Position numbers and translations under genes: made by a program
Shown: positions 10,501 to 22,203 of the stretch, piece after piece
Layout: each line of letters begins with the position of its first letter
Position numbering within the stretch: position 1 is the stretch's first letter
Notes under the pieces: generated by a model
Told to the model about the DNA's origin: nothing
The model's input: the letters and a program-made list of their open reading frames with translations, nothing else
The model's database searches: none
NCBI RefSeq assembly: GCF_964204645.1
Contig: NC_134034.1
Location: forward strand, 3,814,072-3,878,071
Length of the DNA: 64,000 bases
Source: Tubulanus polymorphus
Lineage: Eukaryota > Nemertea > Palaeonemertea > Tubulaniformes > Tubulanidae
Direction: 5' to 3'

Positions 10501-12255
10501 CAACTGACGATAGTTGTGATTCATGAAAATGAGACACTCGTGTATCACCGATTTGTGTCGTTTTATTGAAGAATTCACATTCACATGACCTCTCAAATTC
10601 ACGAATTTCATCCATAACTTTCGAATTATTCGCAACTTCATGTAAAAAACGTTTGAAATGACAATAAACGAAAAAATATTGTCCCCATCTAACAGCAGGT
10701 ATCAAACTGCAGTCTGTAACAACAGCCTTTTACGACATTCATTCTATATATTGCGTTCAAGTCCCTTCCATATTCACCGAGTTTATTTTGATTATTGCAG
10801 TGTGTGAATTACGTTTGCACTTACCTGGTCTTTTTTATTGTCACCAGCCGGCGCCATGTGTCCTCTCGACCAACCACTGCGTCGATAATCGGAATTTCGA
10901 GCCGTGAACATTTCGTCGATGTTCGGATCCGATTTGAAATTAGAATGTTTTCGATGAGCACGCCCTATTGATCACAGAGAAATGAGGATTCGATTAAGTG
11001 AGGATCCACCTGGTAGGATAACTGCGGCAATAGAAGATTCCACTTGAGGCAAGTCAGCATCCACACTTGAGGCAACGAAGGATCCACCAGGTGTCGCAAG
11101 TGTTCAGCGGGACTACTGCGGTAATAGAGGAATCCACTAGTGGCAAGTGAGGATCCACCAGGTGTCCCAAGTCTTCAGTAGTACTACACACTGTGGTAAT
11201 AGAGGATTGCACTTGTGGTGAGTGAGGATCCACCAGGTGTCGCTAGTGTGCAGTAAGACATCACCTACTGCGGTAAAAGAGGATTCCACTTGAGGCAAGT
11301 GAGGATCCACCAGGTGTCCCAAGTCTTCAGTAGTACTATACACCGTGGTAAAAGAGGATTCCACTTGTGGCGAGGGAGGATCCACCAGATGTTACTAATG
11401 TAACGTGATATCAACTGCAGTAGGATATCCCACTCAAGTGTTTTACATGCTATCAGCTGAGGTGGGATAGCTGATCCAAATTTGCTTCTCGTAAGAGTCC
11501 TTAAGCATGATGACCTCGTTTTTACCTTTCAGATTATCAGCTGTTAAATGTTCGGCGACCCATAAAGGAATCCGTCTGCTTTGGTCGTAGCCGAGTGCAT
11601 GGTTGCTATAGTAACGTACATTTTGTCCTAGATCTGGCACTCCCAATTTGAGAATCTGTTCGCCTCGCGCTACTTTCTCTGTAGCTGAAATCAAATCAGA
11701 AACACCGTTTCAACGATAGACCTTCTGCGTCAATGCCGAATCACAGTCCAGTCATCCAATGGAGCTAGTCGATAGAGGAAGGGATGACTGAGAACTCCAC
11801 GAACTGAATATTCTTGGAGCCACCCGTTGCAAATATCAGAAAATCTTTAAATAATAGGCCTAAATCCATACACATAATTGTAAGGGATGGTCTTAATTTT
11901 GACCCATTGATGCAAAAACCGAAGATTGACTGACCTCTAGCTAGTCTGATACCAGCCGTTGTTAGGGGTTCCCAGGTTCCTGGGAACGACAGCTAGGTTC
12001 TAGACTAAAGTATGACCGGACCCTGTCCCTGGTATATGCTTACTATAAAAGCATACAGAACCAAGATGAATGAATTGGAATTGAATTGAGGGATAGACAC
12101 TTTCAGTTTCACTTACGTCGTGCTTTTTTAGTCGATTCTTCATATTCAAAATGAACTTCTGGGTTAGTCGTCGCAGTCGGGAAGAAAGTTGCCGCGATTG
12201 TAGCCGTTGATATAGTCCCGATAATAAACCCTCGTATTCCTGCCGCCGCTGCCAT
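7501..12255 (-). CDS. EXOG: EXOG-like mitochondrial endo/exonuclease
   Basis: Five exons on the minus strand join in frame: 12255-12117, 11684-11526, 10964-10825, 10130-9936 and 7950-7501. All introns are GT-AG; the CDS is 1083 bases (360 residues), close to known EXOG length (about 368). The N-terminus (MAAAAGIRGF, then small hydrophobic residues) fits a membrane anchor or mitochondrial targeting segment. Exon 3 ends with the DNA/RNA non-specific nuclease motif SRGHMAPAGDNK, with catalytic His about residue 135. Exon 4 has TFYLSNIVPQN and NRLEMYCRDLT, including the Asn-rich metal site region, and VYVISGPLFLP. Exon 5 has NVAVPTHLYKLI, LGAFVVPN and the EXOG-type C-terminal helical region (LTEFQTSLEALE). 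The enzyme degrades single- and double-stranded nucleic acid in mitochondria. It is the only clearly intact housekeeping gene here. No lesion was seen. Confidence 0.93.
7988..8274. mobile_element. piggyBac-like MITE, copy 1 (EXOG intron 4)
   Basis: It starts CCCTTTCAGTGCT and ends GCACTGAAAGGG, the inverse. The interior matches copy 2 at 8938-9194 along its whole length and contains CACCGCAGTGCGGTG palindromes. The expected TTAA duplication is degraded (TTGT and TTAT), so this copy is older or mutated. Confidence 0.75.
8430..8871. mobile_element. Foldback-like element in EXOG intron 4
   Basis: The ends are inverted: AAGCCTAGCCTACATATACA at the left and GTCGATGTATGCTTAGCTT at the right. The interior repeats CAGTTGCTC and AACTAGTTG words on both strands, resembling a decayed palindrome. 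It lies between the two piggyBac-like MITEs. No ORF. Confidence 0.55.
8938..9194. mobile_element. piggyBac-like MITE, copy 2 with intact TTAA duplication
   Basis: CCCTTTCAGTGCTGG at the left and GCACTGAAAGGG at the right are flanked exactly by TTAA at 8934-8937 and 9195-9198. TTAA plus CCC/GGG ends is the piggyBac signature. No transposase ORF; about 257 bases. Confidence 0.88.
9199..9935. other. Remainder of EXOG intron 4
   Basis: AT-rich intronic sequence between the MITE and exon 4. Nothing else recognised. Confidence 0.6.
10990..11420. repeat. Minisatellite in EXOG intron 2, period about 75-80
   Basis: Repeated GAGGATCCACCAGGTGTC blocks start near 11150, 11225, 11305 and 11375, with intervening AGTCTTCAGTAGTACTA and GGTAATAGAGGATTCCACTT words. 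At least five degenerate copies. The minus ORF at 11137-11385 is a by-product of the repeat. Confidence 0.8.
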
Positions 12256-12366
12256 AACTAACTATCAATAAAATGGCTTCTATTGGAATCGGATTCGCTC
12301 GCTTTCGGTTTCAATAAAGTTGAATTTGATTTATATAGAAATGTTATGTCGCGTATGTAATTATTT
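12256..12366. other. Region upstream of EXOG
   Basis: A short AT-rich stretch expected to contain the EXOG 5' leader and promoter on the minus strand. No TATA box stands out. Confidence 0.35.
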
Positions 12367-12377
12367 TTGATTAGGTG

Positions 12378-12400
12378 TGAAGAGGTTCGAATCCCGCGCG
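12378..12400 (+). repeat. Lone tRNA-like B-box (SINE relic)
   Basis: GAGGTTCGAATCCCGCGCG matches a pol III B-box, but no A-box at proper spacing or acceptor stem is visible. A SINE remnant is more likely than a tRNA gene. Confidence 0.3.
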
Positions 12401-12476
12401 CTGCACAATTCAACAGCGCGGTACTCCATCCCTCCTTGAGAGCTTACTGGCCGGGGTCTGACTCATGGCTCCAGAG

Positions 12477-12597
12477 AATCAGAGTATCAGAAAAAGGGAA
12501 AAGTTTTTATGCGGGACTTCGTTCTAGATCCCACGGAATCAGAGTATCAGAAAAAGGGAAAAGTTTTTATGCGGGACTTCGATCTAGATCCCACGGA
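12477..12597 (+). repeat. 60-bp tandem duplication, two copies
   Basis: A 60-base unit beginning GAATCAGAGTATCAG and ending CTAGATCCCACG occurs twice head to tail with one visible mismatch (TTCGTTCTAG against TTCGATCTAG). Near identity indicates recent slippage or duplication. The ORF across it has no recognised content. Confidence 0.9.
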
Positions 12598-12807
12598 CCA
12601 CGGTTCAATTCGAATCAGGACCCAGTTAGAATGAGATTGCCGGGAAATAAAGAATCCCTATCGAGTCGGGTCCCTGTCAATGTCCATTATGAGAATGCCG
12701 GTTTGCTAGCGTATCTATTTAACACCCGTATTGCTCGGGTTAGTTTTACTATCAACGGGTGGCGCTGTATGTTTATTTCACATAAATCAACGACTTTCGG
12801 CTATTAG

Positions 12808-15800
12808 CGGTACTTAAGACCACTTGAAAACATCATAGTCAATTACGGTAGTAGTGAACATAAAAAGATACAGTACAAAGATACAGTACGGTGTACAGTT
12901 AAGTACATGATTCCATAGGACCCATACCAGAGACATTTTGTTCAGACAAGGACTATTAGTTAAACACTAATCTTCATTATCAGCAATTAACGGTCTGGTG
13001 AATTAATTAGTGATTCGGTCTTTCGGTGGTTCGAGATAAAATTCCCGCAAAATAAGAACCTAACGAACCAGGGCTGACCACAAATTGCCCAACCGATAAA
13101 TTTTCGAAACGACACAATCCAATCATATTTGGTATCAAATGTGGCGTGGACCATGGTCTTTTAACTGACCAATGCATGACCAGTAGGCCTACTGACCATA
13201 TAGTAAATTATTTGTTTGCAAACAATTAAGTTGTTTGGTGTCAAATAAATAGATATGATGTGGGCATTAATCTAAAAATTGTTTAACTGACCAATGCTTG
13301 ACCAGTACAGACCAGTTACCAGTGCTAACCAGAACCCCCATAAGTAATTTATATGTTTAGTGAATCCTTCGTTAGTGCTACTAGCTCTTACATTTAAATG
13401 TGTCGCTTGAAAAAGTCTTGTCCGATTTTTGTTGTAGGTAGCGAGCTGACTTTGAAATTCCGCTAAAATGCATAAGATTTTTACGTAGGGTTTTGAACGA
13501 ACAACGTTTCCATTTGTAATTGTAACGTGCGCATTTGAGCCTGTAACGTGCACATTTCACTCGCGTGAACGTGCGTATCGGTACCAACATGCGAGACTTG
13601 TCAAACTTTTACGATCAAGACTTTTAAACTGAACAAAGAAGATATCATATCATATTATATATACATAAATAGATGGAATGATAATGTAGCAGTTTGAAAT
13701 GTTTCGTAGCTGCTGTCCACTGACCACAGATCAAAGTTAATCGCCTAATATGAAATATATTTTTGTTGTAGAGATGTAGTAGATCGGTGAGAATTCATAA
13801 TTATGGTTAATTTTGAGTGATCACAACGCTAACCAATAGAGAAAGCTGTAAGGCCTAAGAAAAGATGCATTAAGTATAACATATCTTTCAATATAATGAT
13901 GAAGTATTCAACTGGCCATCTGATCACATCAACAATAGTTTGACTTATTGAAAAATACCGGAGTGTTAATGGGAAAACCTTGAATTCGAAACAATTCCAC
14001 ACTCAATCGTTTACTTTGAAAACACAATTTGCATTTTGTGGACATGTATTTTTTTCTGCACCAAAAGCATGAAGTATATTATCTTTGCTTGTAAAAATTT
14101 GAAATATTGGGGAAGATTTTTGGCCTCGTTAACCTGTGAGCACGTCCTTCATATATTTTCTAAGACCGACCCTTGAAATAATGCTGAGAGTTTCGAGGAT
14201 AATTTTGGTAGGATGTAAACTTAGGCTGCTTCGTATACGTGGAGGGTTGCTAATTATTGATTCTATACACGATAATCATAAGTACCATGAGATTCGATAA
14301 AATATCGTTTTTCAATCATACGTACACGAATTATCGCGATATAAAGATAAATAATATGTTCATATACTTTTTACGTCTTATACTGTATATTTCTTCAGTA
14401 GTATAAATAAAGAGGGGATCAGCAGGCCACCTGAGACCATTCCACGATCTAAGGTCAGTTGCCAAAAGTTAGTAAGTTTACCAGTGGATAGTTAACATTT
14501 ATAATGACGATTAAATTTTCATTGCTAAAATAACTTTGTACTTGTTGACTCAAAAGCAGAGAATTGAAAATACGATACGAAAACTCAGTGTACAAATTCA
14601 AAAAGATTATCTCCAGTGAGAGATCGAACGTTGTGTCGTAATTTTCTAATGATAAAACATGGTTTGAAATTTGAAATGTGTACATAGTTGATCTTTTTCA
14701 GTGTATTTAGTCATGTATCATATTGGATGATGGTTAATTTAAACTATCTTTTAAGAAACGGGTCCCAGAGCTGTATCCTTTACTCCTGTAATAGAGGATG
14801 CAATCTATTTGCGACAAACAGCTAGTGCAAATAGCTAGAAAAGGTAACAATAGTGCATTGGGAAACTTAGAGCAAGCGTACATTGGTTGTTTAGGTTTTT
14901 CGAAGGGGACAATTTGTGGGAAAATTAATCATTACTGAGATATATCCGTGGCGAGCTTTTCCAGGGATTTTAAAAGTTGAGCTGTACACAAGGAATTTTG
15001 TGTAGTCCAATATCCGTGATTACCTCTGGCGTGGAGAGATACAATCTAAAACCAACCCTAGAGTCAAATATTTTACCACAATTTTTTATGATCAATAAAA
15101 ATATTTAATAATAGACATTCAAACAGTATTATCCAAATTCCACTCCATTTTAAACTCATTCATCTCTACACAAACTCCAACTTGTTGAACAGTCCACATT
15201 AAAATTAGGGACCACTATTCTTGCTCATCTACACTGGCTACCAATCTAACAAAGGATTAAATTTGAGTGTTTGATGTTATAACAATACCAGACTGAATTA
15301 TGGATTCGGTTTCTACTTTTTAATTGAACATTTATATCACATATTGGGCATCATTTTTACCAGTATATATGGAATAACCTATCCATATATCATGTTCAAT
15401 TTTATATAATCTGACTTTTGAGATGTCATTCAATCAATGCATTCACATGCGGTCGTCGCTTCCAATAGCCACCACGGACTGGCTCCTTATTATTTCTTTG
15501 GCGATACCATTGGCGGACGATCCCACACATTTCTTGCTCCAGCCCTAGAATGCTCAATATTCGTCATGAACCCCGATTTGAATTTAAATTCAAAATACTC
15601 CTACAACACACCTGTTAACTAGATTACTCTAAAACACCTTTCTGTGCAAGAATCAGTGAAATTGGCGCTTTATCAGTTGTATTCATCATTCGTACCCACG
15701 AATCTCGTATCGTATCCTATGAATGTGGAGACCCATCCTCGTAAAGAGAATGAATAGGCTCTGTCTGTTGCGTTCAAAATCATAATCTTCAATTGAAATC

Positions 15801-17729
15801 ACGTTGTTTTTTTCAAGGGTGGGTGAGAATATATTCTTATGTTTTTGTTTCTCTAAATGTTGCTATTCAAGAGTTCAATAATTTCAGTCTACCAAACAAA
15901 GGATTTTCCGTATGTTTCGTGACATGTTTTTCCATAACCCTAGGAGAGAATTTTAGGTAACTTTTGCGGATGACCGAAAGCTGCTGTCCCTTTCTAGTAA
16001 TTTGATGATATCCGTCGAAATCTAAATTCTAAAAAGGAATCAGGCATATCTTCTTGTTTGACTAAATATGAACTCACCAACAAGTGACACTCCCTTCAAA
16101 GGCGCCGAAGTAAAATCATGTGTCGAGTGGAGATGATATTGTGTCAGAATTTCTTCAAAACCGGAGAAAATTGAATTTTTTGAAAATAATCATTTTACAA
16201 GTATGTTTAAATCCGTTATAACTGGAGCAATTTTCATGAAAAAATATCTATGGAATCAGCGAAATGTAATTAAGAAGAATACTATGTTTAAAAAGTTATC
16301 AAAGACATTTGAAAAAAGTTTTCTGAATTCGTCAACTGTTAAACTAGTAACAACCAGATGTGTTCCCATTAAACCACCGACCGTGAGCCGAGTCAATGTG
16401 AGATGTGCCCTACACTGAAAATCTCAAGTGCTATACAACCGGTTTTTTAGGTGCCTCTGAATGTCGGCCGTTAAAACACTGAACAATTCCAATTCGGAAA
16501 GGGCCTACGTAATTAGAGAAAATTCAAGATGTGTATATCGTGTGATACAGGCTCCATATTTCATGTGCGTTTGGAATTTAACCTTGTTTATAACGAAACA
16601 CGCATGTATTTATGCTATTTTAGATTTAAAAAGAGCGCACGAAAGTGTTTCATGAGACCCGCAAATATAACGTCAAGTTATTCATGCATTTTTGATTTAT
16701 ATGAATAAATTTCGCTTCGAAATCTTTAAATTTCTCAGGTGGATTATTCAATAAATTCACAACAGTCCATTATGGTTTAGTTTGACGCCAATCGTTCTTT
16801 TAAAGATCTTTCTTTCTCGAAGAAAGATTTTCTTAAAAACTTTGACTATGGCGAATCTTTTATGTGTCCGATAGTTAAACCTTCGGGTATTATACTAGAA
16901 CACAAATTTTTAAAGATATTCATAACATACTGAAGGATATCACAGTTTATACCCGAAGATATGCAGTTGGATAGATCTTTTTGTTTCGATTCGCATGCGA
17001 CAGTAAAAACGGTACTTGATATAATAAGTGAACTTCATCATTGATATTTTCACTAATCTACTTGAATTCCAAAAAAGAACTGACAATGAAAAAGGGTTAC
17101 AGCTGTGACTGATATCACTCCAAATTTCAATTCCTATGAACACTTTTCATATAAAGAAAACTATTAACGAAACAGTTTTTAGAGGCGAAGAATCCGCGTT
17201 ACCATTGAATTTTCAAAACTTGAAGGAATGGCTCGGTGACCACTGGTCTAGTACGCGGTTTTCTGAAATGAAAGTGGCCAAGTCTAAAGAACAACTATTG
17301 TATCACAGGATTTCAAATATTAGGAACCCAATGCGTTAAATGATTTAATTAATTGGTATCGCGCAGATTGGTTGAAAGACGAGTGTTAGTCACCTTGTGA
17401 TTTAATTGTTTTTCATGCATCGATTAATTAATCTTATTATAACTAATTTGTAGGCGCTTCCCGCAAACATTTTCTATTCGTTGAGTTTTCAAACGCAGTA
17501 CTGTTCAGATGATTCGAGTCAAGTAGTAAAAAAGTTTATGTATTAGCATTACTATGCAGTGAAAATAACGCACTGCGGTAAGTGAGGTGCTGTGATCCAG
17601 ATGTGTAACCCATTTATGGGTAATAAATTTCCATCATGTCAACGCCATTCAAAAACAGTAGCAAAACTTTCTGCTGGTTTCTAGAAATAGCAATACGACG
17701 ACAAGCACTTTCTAATTCGACCACGATAT
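12808..17729. other. Intergenic stretch without recognisable genes
   Basis: AT-rich DNA. Short ORFs (for example 13272-13553 minus, 16203-16418 plus, 17136-17339 plus) have no motif, signal peptide or splice support that I can defend. Short near-repeats of AACTGACCAATGC...GACCAGTA occur around 13155-13325. Confidence 0.45.
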
Positions 17730-17732
17730 TTG

Positions 17733-18135
17733 AGAAGTTTCACTTGGGCAGTGGTGGTCAGTGATGGTCAATTTATGAATTTTAATTGCGAATCCTTTCT
17801 AGTTTCACACCAAATGCGGTACCGGTATATCGTTCTTTCAAGAAGTTTCAATTGGTCAGTGGTGGTCAGTGATGGTCAATTTATGAATTTTCAATGGCGA
17901 CTCCATTCTAGTTTCACATCAAATGCGGTACCGGTATATCGTTCTTTCAAGAAGTTTCAATTGGTCAGTGGTGGTCAGTGATGGTCAATTTGTTAATTTT
18001 CAATGGCGAATCCTTTCTAGTTTGACACCATAACGCGGTATATCGTTTTCATATTCGAGAAGTTTGAATTGGTCATTGGTGGTCAGTGATGGTCAGTGAT
18101 GAATTTGCAATTATGATTCCTTAGTAGTTTGAAAA
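17733..18135 (+). repeat. Tandem repeat, period about 110, four copies
   Basis: Units begin AAGTTTCAATTGGTCAGTGG near 17735, 17843, 17952 and 18060. They continue with GTCAGTGATGGTCAATTTA and CGGTACCGGTATATCG. Identity falls in the last copy. The small ORF at 17730-17981 only reads through it. Confidence 0.85.
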
Positions 18136-19365
18136 CAAACATTACATGATAAATTTCCGAAATTCGAAGTCAAGTGTTCAGACTCGGGGATATCTCAATT
18201 GGTCAGTTACTGACCATCATGGTGTCACCATTGTGGTCTATAGCTCAAATGAAACATGTTGAACCGACGAAGGGGCCCAAAAGCGTTAAGTCATTTCCTG
18301 GAGTGACGTGATCCAAAAATGCCCTAACTGGAAAAGGCAGTCTCTCAATTGGATGAAACCAAATCGGACAGGACAATTAAAATTTGGGAAGGTCACAGGT
18401 AGTGGTCTTTCTACGAAGCCCACGCGGTGAGCGTATTATTATGAAATCTTTTTTAAACCACCATGTACCACGAAGTAATAAGCATCGTTGTAAGCACTTG
18501 AAACAGCCATTAACCACTTGAAACTGTCAGATCAAACATCATACCGCATCCCCGCAAAGAGGGGTGGTTCAGCAAACCGGAGTTTTCATTGGCCTCTCTA
18601 GACTACCCCGCCAGTACGGGTAGCCGAGCAAACCGGAAAACTCATAATGCAAATAAATAACGAGACGAGAGGAAAAAAGTATTTTATCGTGGCGTTTTGA
18701 TGAAGCCACTACGTGGACGGATTGCATTTGTTGTTCAGAAAATCTTTACTATTGCTGATCGAGTTTGAAGGTCAACTTCCACCTAGTTTTCAGAAATTAT
18801 TAATACAATGTGTAATCAGTAGACCTACAGTTTGGCAACATGGCTTAGTTTGAATGCTCGTGTGTTTGTTAATGGGATAGGCTTCGCGTACACTGTTAGC
18901 GAGACAAAAACAGCGATCTATGTAAACTCAAATATCAGCAGTAAAAACATTATTGTTCGAACAACCCGGTGTTTATTCAGACAGTACCATCGTCCTTATG
19001 ATTAAAGTTTGTCAGGTTTATTGTTTTTAATCATGTAGATTTTCTGGCATATTCAAAATATGCCAGAAACTTCTAGACATATGAATTGGAATGTTTCCTA
19101 TAGATCCTATCATTGCGATCAGATATTAATGGTTTGATAGAACCTAACTAATGATTTATGTAATCAATCATTTTATTGATACAATACTGCCAAGCAATGG
19201 CGTATGATTAGTTCGTTTCGCCAATTTCCCCCAAAATTGAACAAAATTCTCGACAATTCAAACTGCAAATACAGAAAACGAACGAGATAGAGTAGATTTT
19301 TATGTCAAAACTTCAACTTTTTCAGGTTGAGACAAAATTTCCTGAGTTCTGCACATAGTTTCACA
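18136..19365. other. Intergenic, nothing firm
   Basis: No coding or RNA signal. A short partly inverted pair of AGCAAACCGGA words occurs near 18570-18640. Confidence 0.4.
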
Positions 19366-19920
19366 GTCCTGGACCAAGTTCCATAAAACTAGAGCTCTGT
19401 CCAGTTCCACAGCTCTGCACTCGGTTCCACAGTTCTAGGCCTATAGTCTACGTGGGTCTCCACAGTTCTGATCTGGGGTCGACAACTGCAGTGGAAATTC
19501 CACCGTTTATGGGCTCAAATCCACAGTTCTGAGATGACTTCGAAAACTGTGGACCCAGTTCCACAGTTCCGGGCTTCTACAGTTGGTGACCCAGTTCCAC
19601 ACCTACTTCTACAGTTGTGGGACCAATTCAACAGTTTTTTGACCTACTTCATTTGTGGACCTACTTCTACAGTTGTTTTGACCCAGTTCAAGTTGCTGGG
19701 AATACCTATCAGTTGTGGACCCAGTTCCACAATTCCGGAACTACCTTGACAGCTGTGGACCCAGTTCCGCGGTTACAAGATCTACGTCTACAACGGACCC
19801 AGTTACACAATGGTGGACCTTGTGGATCCAGTTCCACAGTTCTGAGCCTACTTCTACAATTGTGGGCCACAGTCCTTGGCCAAGTTCCGATGTCTGGACC
19901 AAGTTTCGCAGTTCTTATAC
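19366..19920 (+). repeat. Degenerate array of GGACCCAGTTCCACAGTT words
   Basis: At least fifteen variants of CAGTTCCACAGTTCTG or GACCCAGTTCCAC occur at irregular 25-35 base spacing. The same word forms the ends of the palindromic MITEs at 5613 and 25061. Overlapping plus-strand ORFs (19534-20044) reflect this periodicity, not a gene. Confidence 0.75.
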
Positions 19921-20446
19921 AAATTACGTTAGTCTATCCCCTGACGAACCGAGGTGCCAATCAAAATCAAGACACTCTGGGTATGGAAGTTCAAGTAATA
20001 TCCTAGAATATTTGGTAGAAATCCGTTCAGGCCTTATAGGCTGACTTTTGGGTGTCTGCTTGGAAAAGGGAAGGAAAGTAATGATAATGATAATAAAGCT
20101 AATAAATCGGAGGGAATCGATAGGTTTTCTGCGAAACGGCAGAAAAATCTAACGTTTATCGAATTTATGGAACCGGATGCAGTTTTTAGTTAATATTTAA
20201 AAATCAAATATTCAAATCAACAGCAGCCGTTTACAAGATTTTATTCATGTGCGGGAGAAAATCAAAGCCACGACCGTCCTGAAAATTTCCAGCAAAATAT
20301 GGGTATTAAAACAGGTGCCAAAGATTAATCAAACAAAGCAGCGATCGATCCTGTAAATCGATGGTATTCAATCTATTGTTCAGTGAATTGTTTAATCTGA
20401 AGCCGTTCAGCAGCTTCTGATCAAATATTATTCAGGCCAGAAAATG

Positions 20447-20453
20447 TATAAAA
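20447..20453 (+). promoter_or_regulatory. TATA box of the secreted two-Cys gene
   Basis: TATAAAA is followed about 75 bases later by a donor CACCAG|GTAAGA (exon end 20526), consistent with a start near 20478 and a short non-coding first exon. Confidence 0.6.
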
Positions 20454-20477
20454 CTCGCAAGATTCAATCCGTAAAAT

Positions 20478-22203
20478 GAGACATTCGTCAGTCACTTCAA
20501 CAGCACGTTAGGCATCTCAACACCAGGTAAGATCAGTTATAATATCTATAGTTCTAGCGCAGCCGGCAGCCAGTCTCTTTCTAGTTCTGGTACAGCCGAA
20601 AAAACTGTTTCTAGGCCTGGCGCAGCCGGCAGTCAGTCTCTAGTCTTGGTGCAGCTGGGAGCCAGTCTCTAATTCTGCGCAAATCGTTAGATTTACAAAT
20701 CCACCTGCCTGGTTTATTTGAGAAATCGGTCTGCAATCAGATAAACGCGCGGATTCGTAACCAGTGCTGGGAGACTTAATGCTTAACTCTACACATAAAT
20801 GGACTCCATTTAGCTGAGAGTGCGATTTGCCTGATTTATCAAATCGAATTCACTATAATCATCAAATAACTTTTGCATTGGTTTGCTGAATCGATTTGAT
20901 GAATCAAATAGATAGTTGATATGCGTAGAATTAACTCTGGCAATTCGATTTGACGAATCAAGCTCTAGATAAAACTCGTATTATCTAATTGCAGTTTTAC
21001 CGGAGATAACATGAATTTGATAAGTTCGTTTGTGGTTATTCTGGCCGTTTTCTGGATTTCAACCGATGCCATTGATCCGGTGAAGATAGAATCGGGTACT
21101 ATATGTCGCCAGGTAAATAAATATCCGTCCATAAAGCAAGACTGTGTTTACTTAATGATATCATAAATCCATCGCAGCTACACTCAACGCAAGCCTACCT
21201 ACCAGCAGGTCCTACGCACAGTTGATATTCCAATATAATTATTATCACCTTTTTGTGTACAATTGATGTAAAACTAGGCCCTGTTGGTGAAGCTGCTGCT
21301 ATTTTCAAATCTCCCTCCTTAACCTGTCACTTACAACACTTAGAATCGTGCAATAACCATTGAAATTGTTTTTGTCAATGCAAACATTTTCTGTGGACAA
21401 TAAGATTATCCATCTATATCTATATGGATCTGCCCGTCCGTAATTAAATAACTGAAAATTGTAAGTTGTAAACATTCTTATCTACGTCCGTCTATCTATC
21501 TTTCTCTCATGGAAAGACAAATTACCGGAAATGCCTCTAGTATTCTTATAATCTTGATTTACAGTTGTGTTCCAAAGGGCTTAAGAATCTTTAGATTTTA
21601 AAGAATAGCTCAATTTATGTTTTTGTTTTTTGTTTTTATTTGCAGGTGTGGTTTTCTGCTCGTCGGTTATACGACGACGCCGTAACGCGACCACTGACGA
21701 AAGTAGATTGCGATTCTCTCATCAAGAGCAAACTCTTGGACATTTTACGATCACCGGATTCACGACTACCTCGCCTCTCACCAAAAATCCTCCAATCAAA
21801 ACAAGGCAAGTTGCTGATGATCAATTTCATAAGAATTAATGTAAAAGATATTGTAAAAAATCTTAAAGCTTTGAAAACAGCATTGAAGCGGCTCTCGGAA
21901 AAACCAGTTACCACTGCAACGGATGCTGTGGATAATACCGCTGAATCTGTGGATAATTCCGCTGATAATGCGGATAATCCCGCTGAATCTGTGCATAATC
22001 CCGCTGAATCTGTGGATAATACCGCTGAATCTGTGGATGATTCCGCATGAATCAGGGGTAATCGAGCAACAGCTCATTGCACTTGAACATGTATGTTTCT
22101 ATAATAGGTTTCGGGTTTCCTGGTTCTATATACGATTCAAGTTTGTGTCAAATTATAAACATTTGTCTGAAAATAGAAATAAATAATTCTTTGTCGGAAT
22201 AAA
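20478..22203 (+). CDS. Secreted two-cysteine protein with repetitive acidic tail
   Basis: Non-coding exon 1 ends at 20526. Exon 2 (20995-21112) holds ATG 21011; exon 3 (21646-22050) ends in TGA. Introns are GT-AG and the coding junction is phase 0, giving 168 residues. Residues 1-20 form a clear signal peptide (MNLISSFVVILAVFWIST). The mature part has only two cysteines (about residues 32 and 56), then a basic helical stretch (VKDIVKNLKALKTALKRL), then about six units of DNTAESV-like heptads encoded by a 21-base minisatellite (21928-22047). Poly(A) signals AATAAA lie at 22178 and 22198. I do not recognise the family. The design (TATA, tiny leader exon, signal peptide, two Cys, basic helix) resembles the pair at 37.3 and 40.7 kb, so it may be a secreted effector or structural peptide. 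Function unknown. Confidence 0.75.

Noticed and set aside
19534-20044. Overlapping plus ORFs rich in DPVPQF words
   Set aside because: They reflect the CAGTTCCACAGTT array read in several frames.
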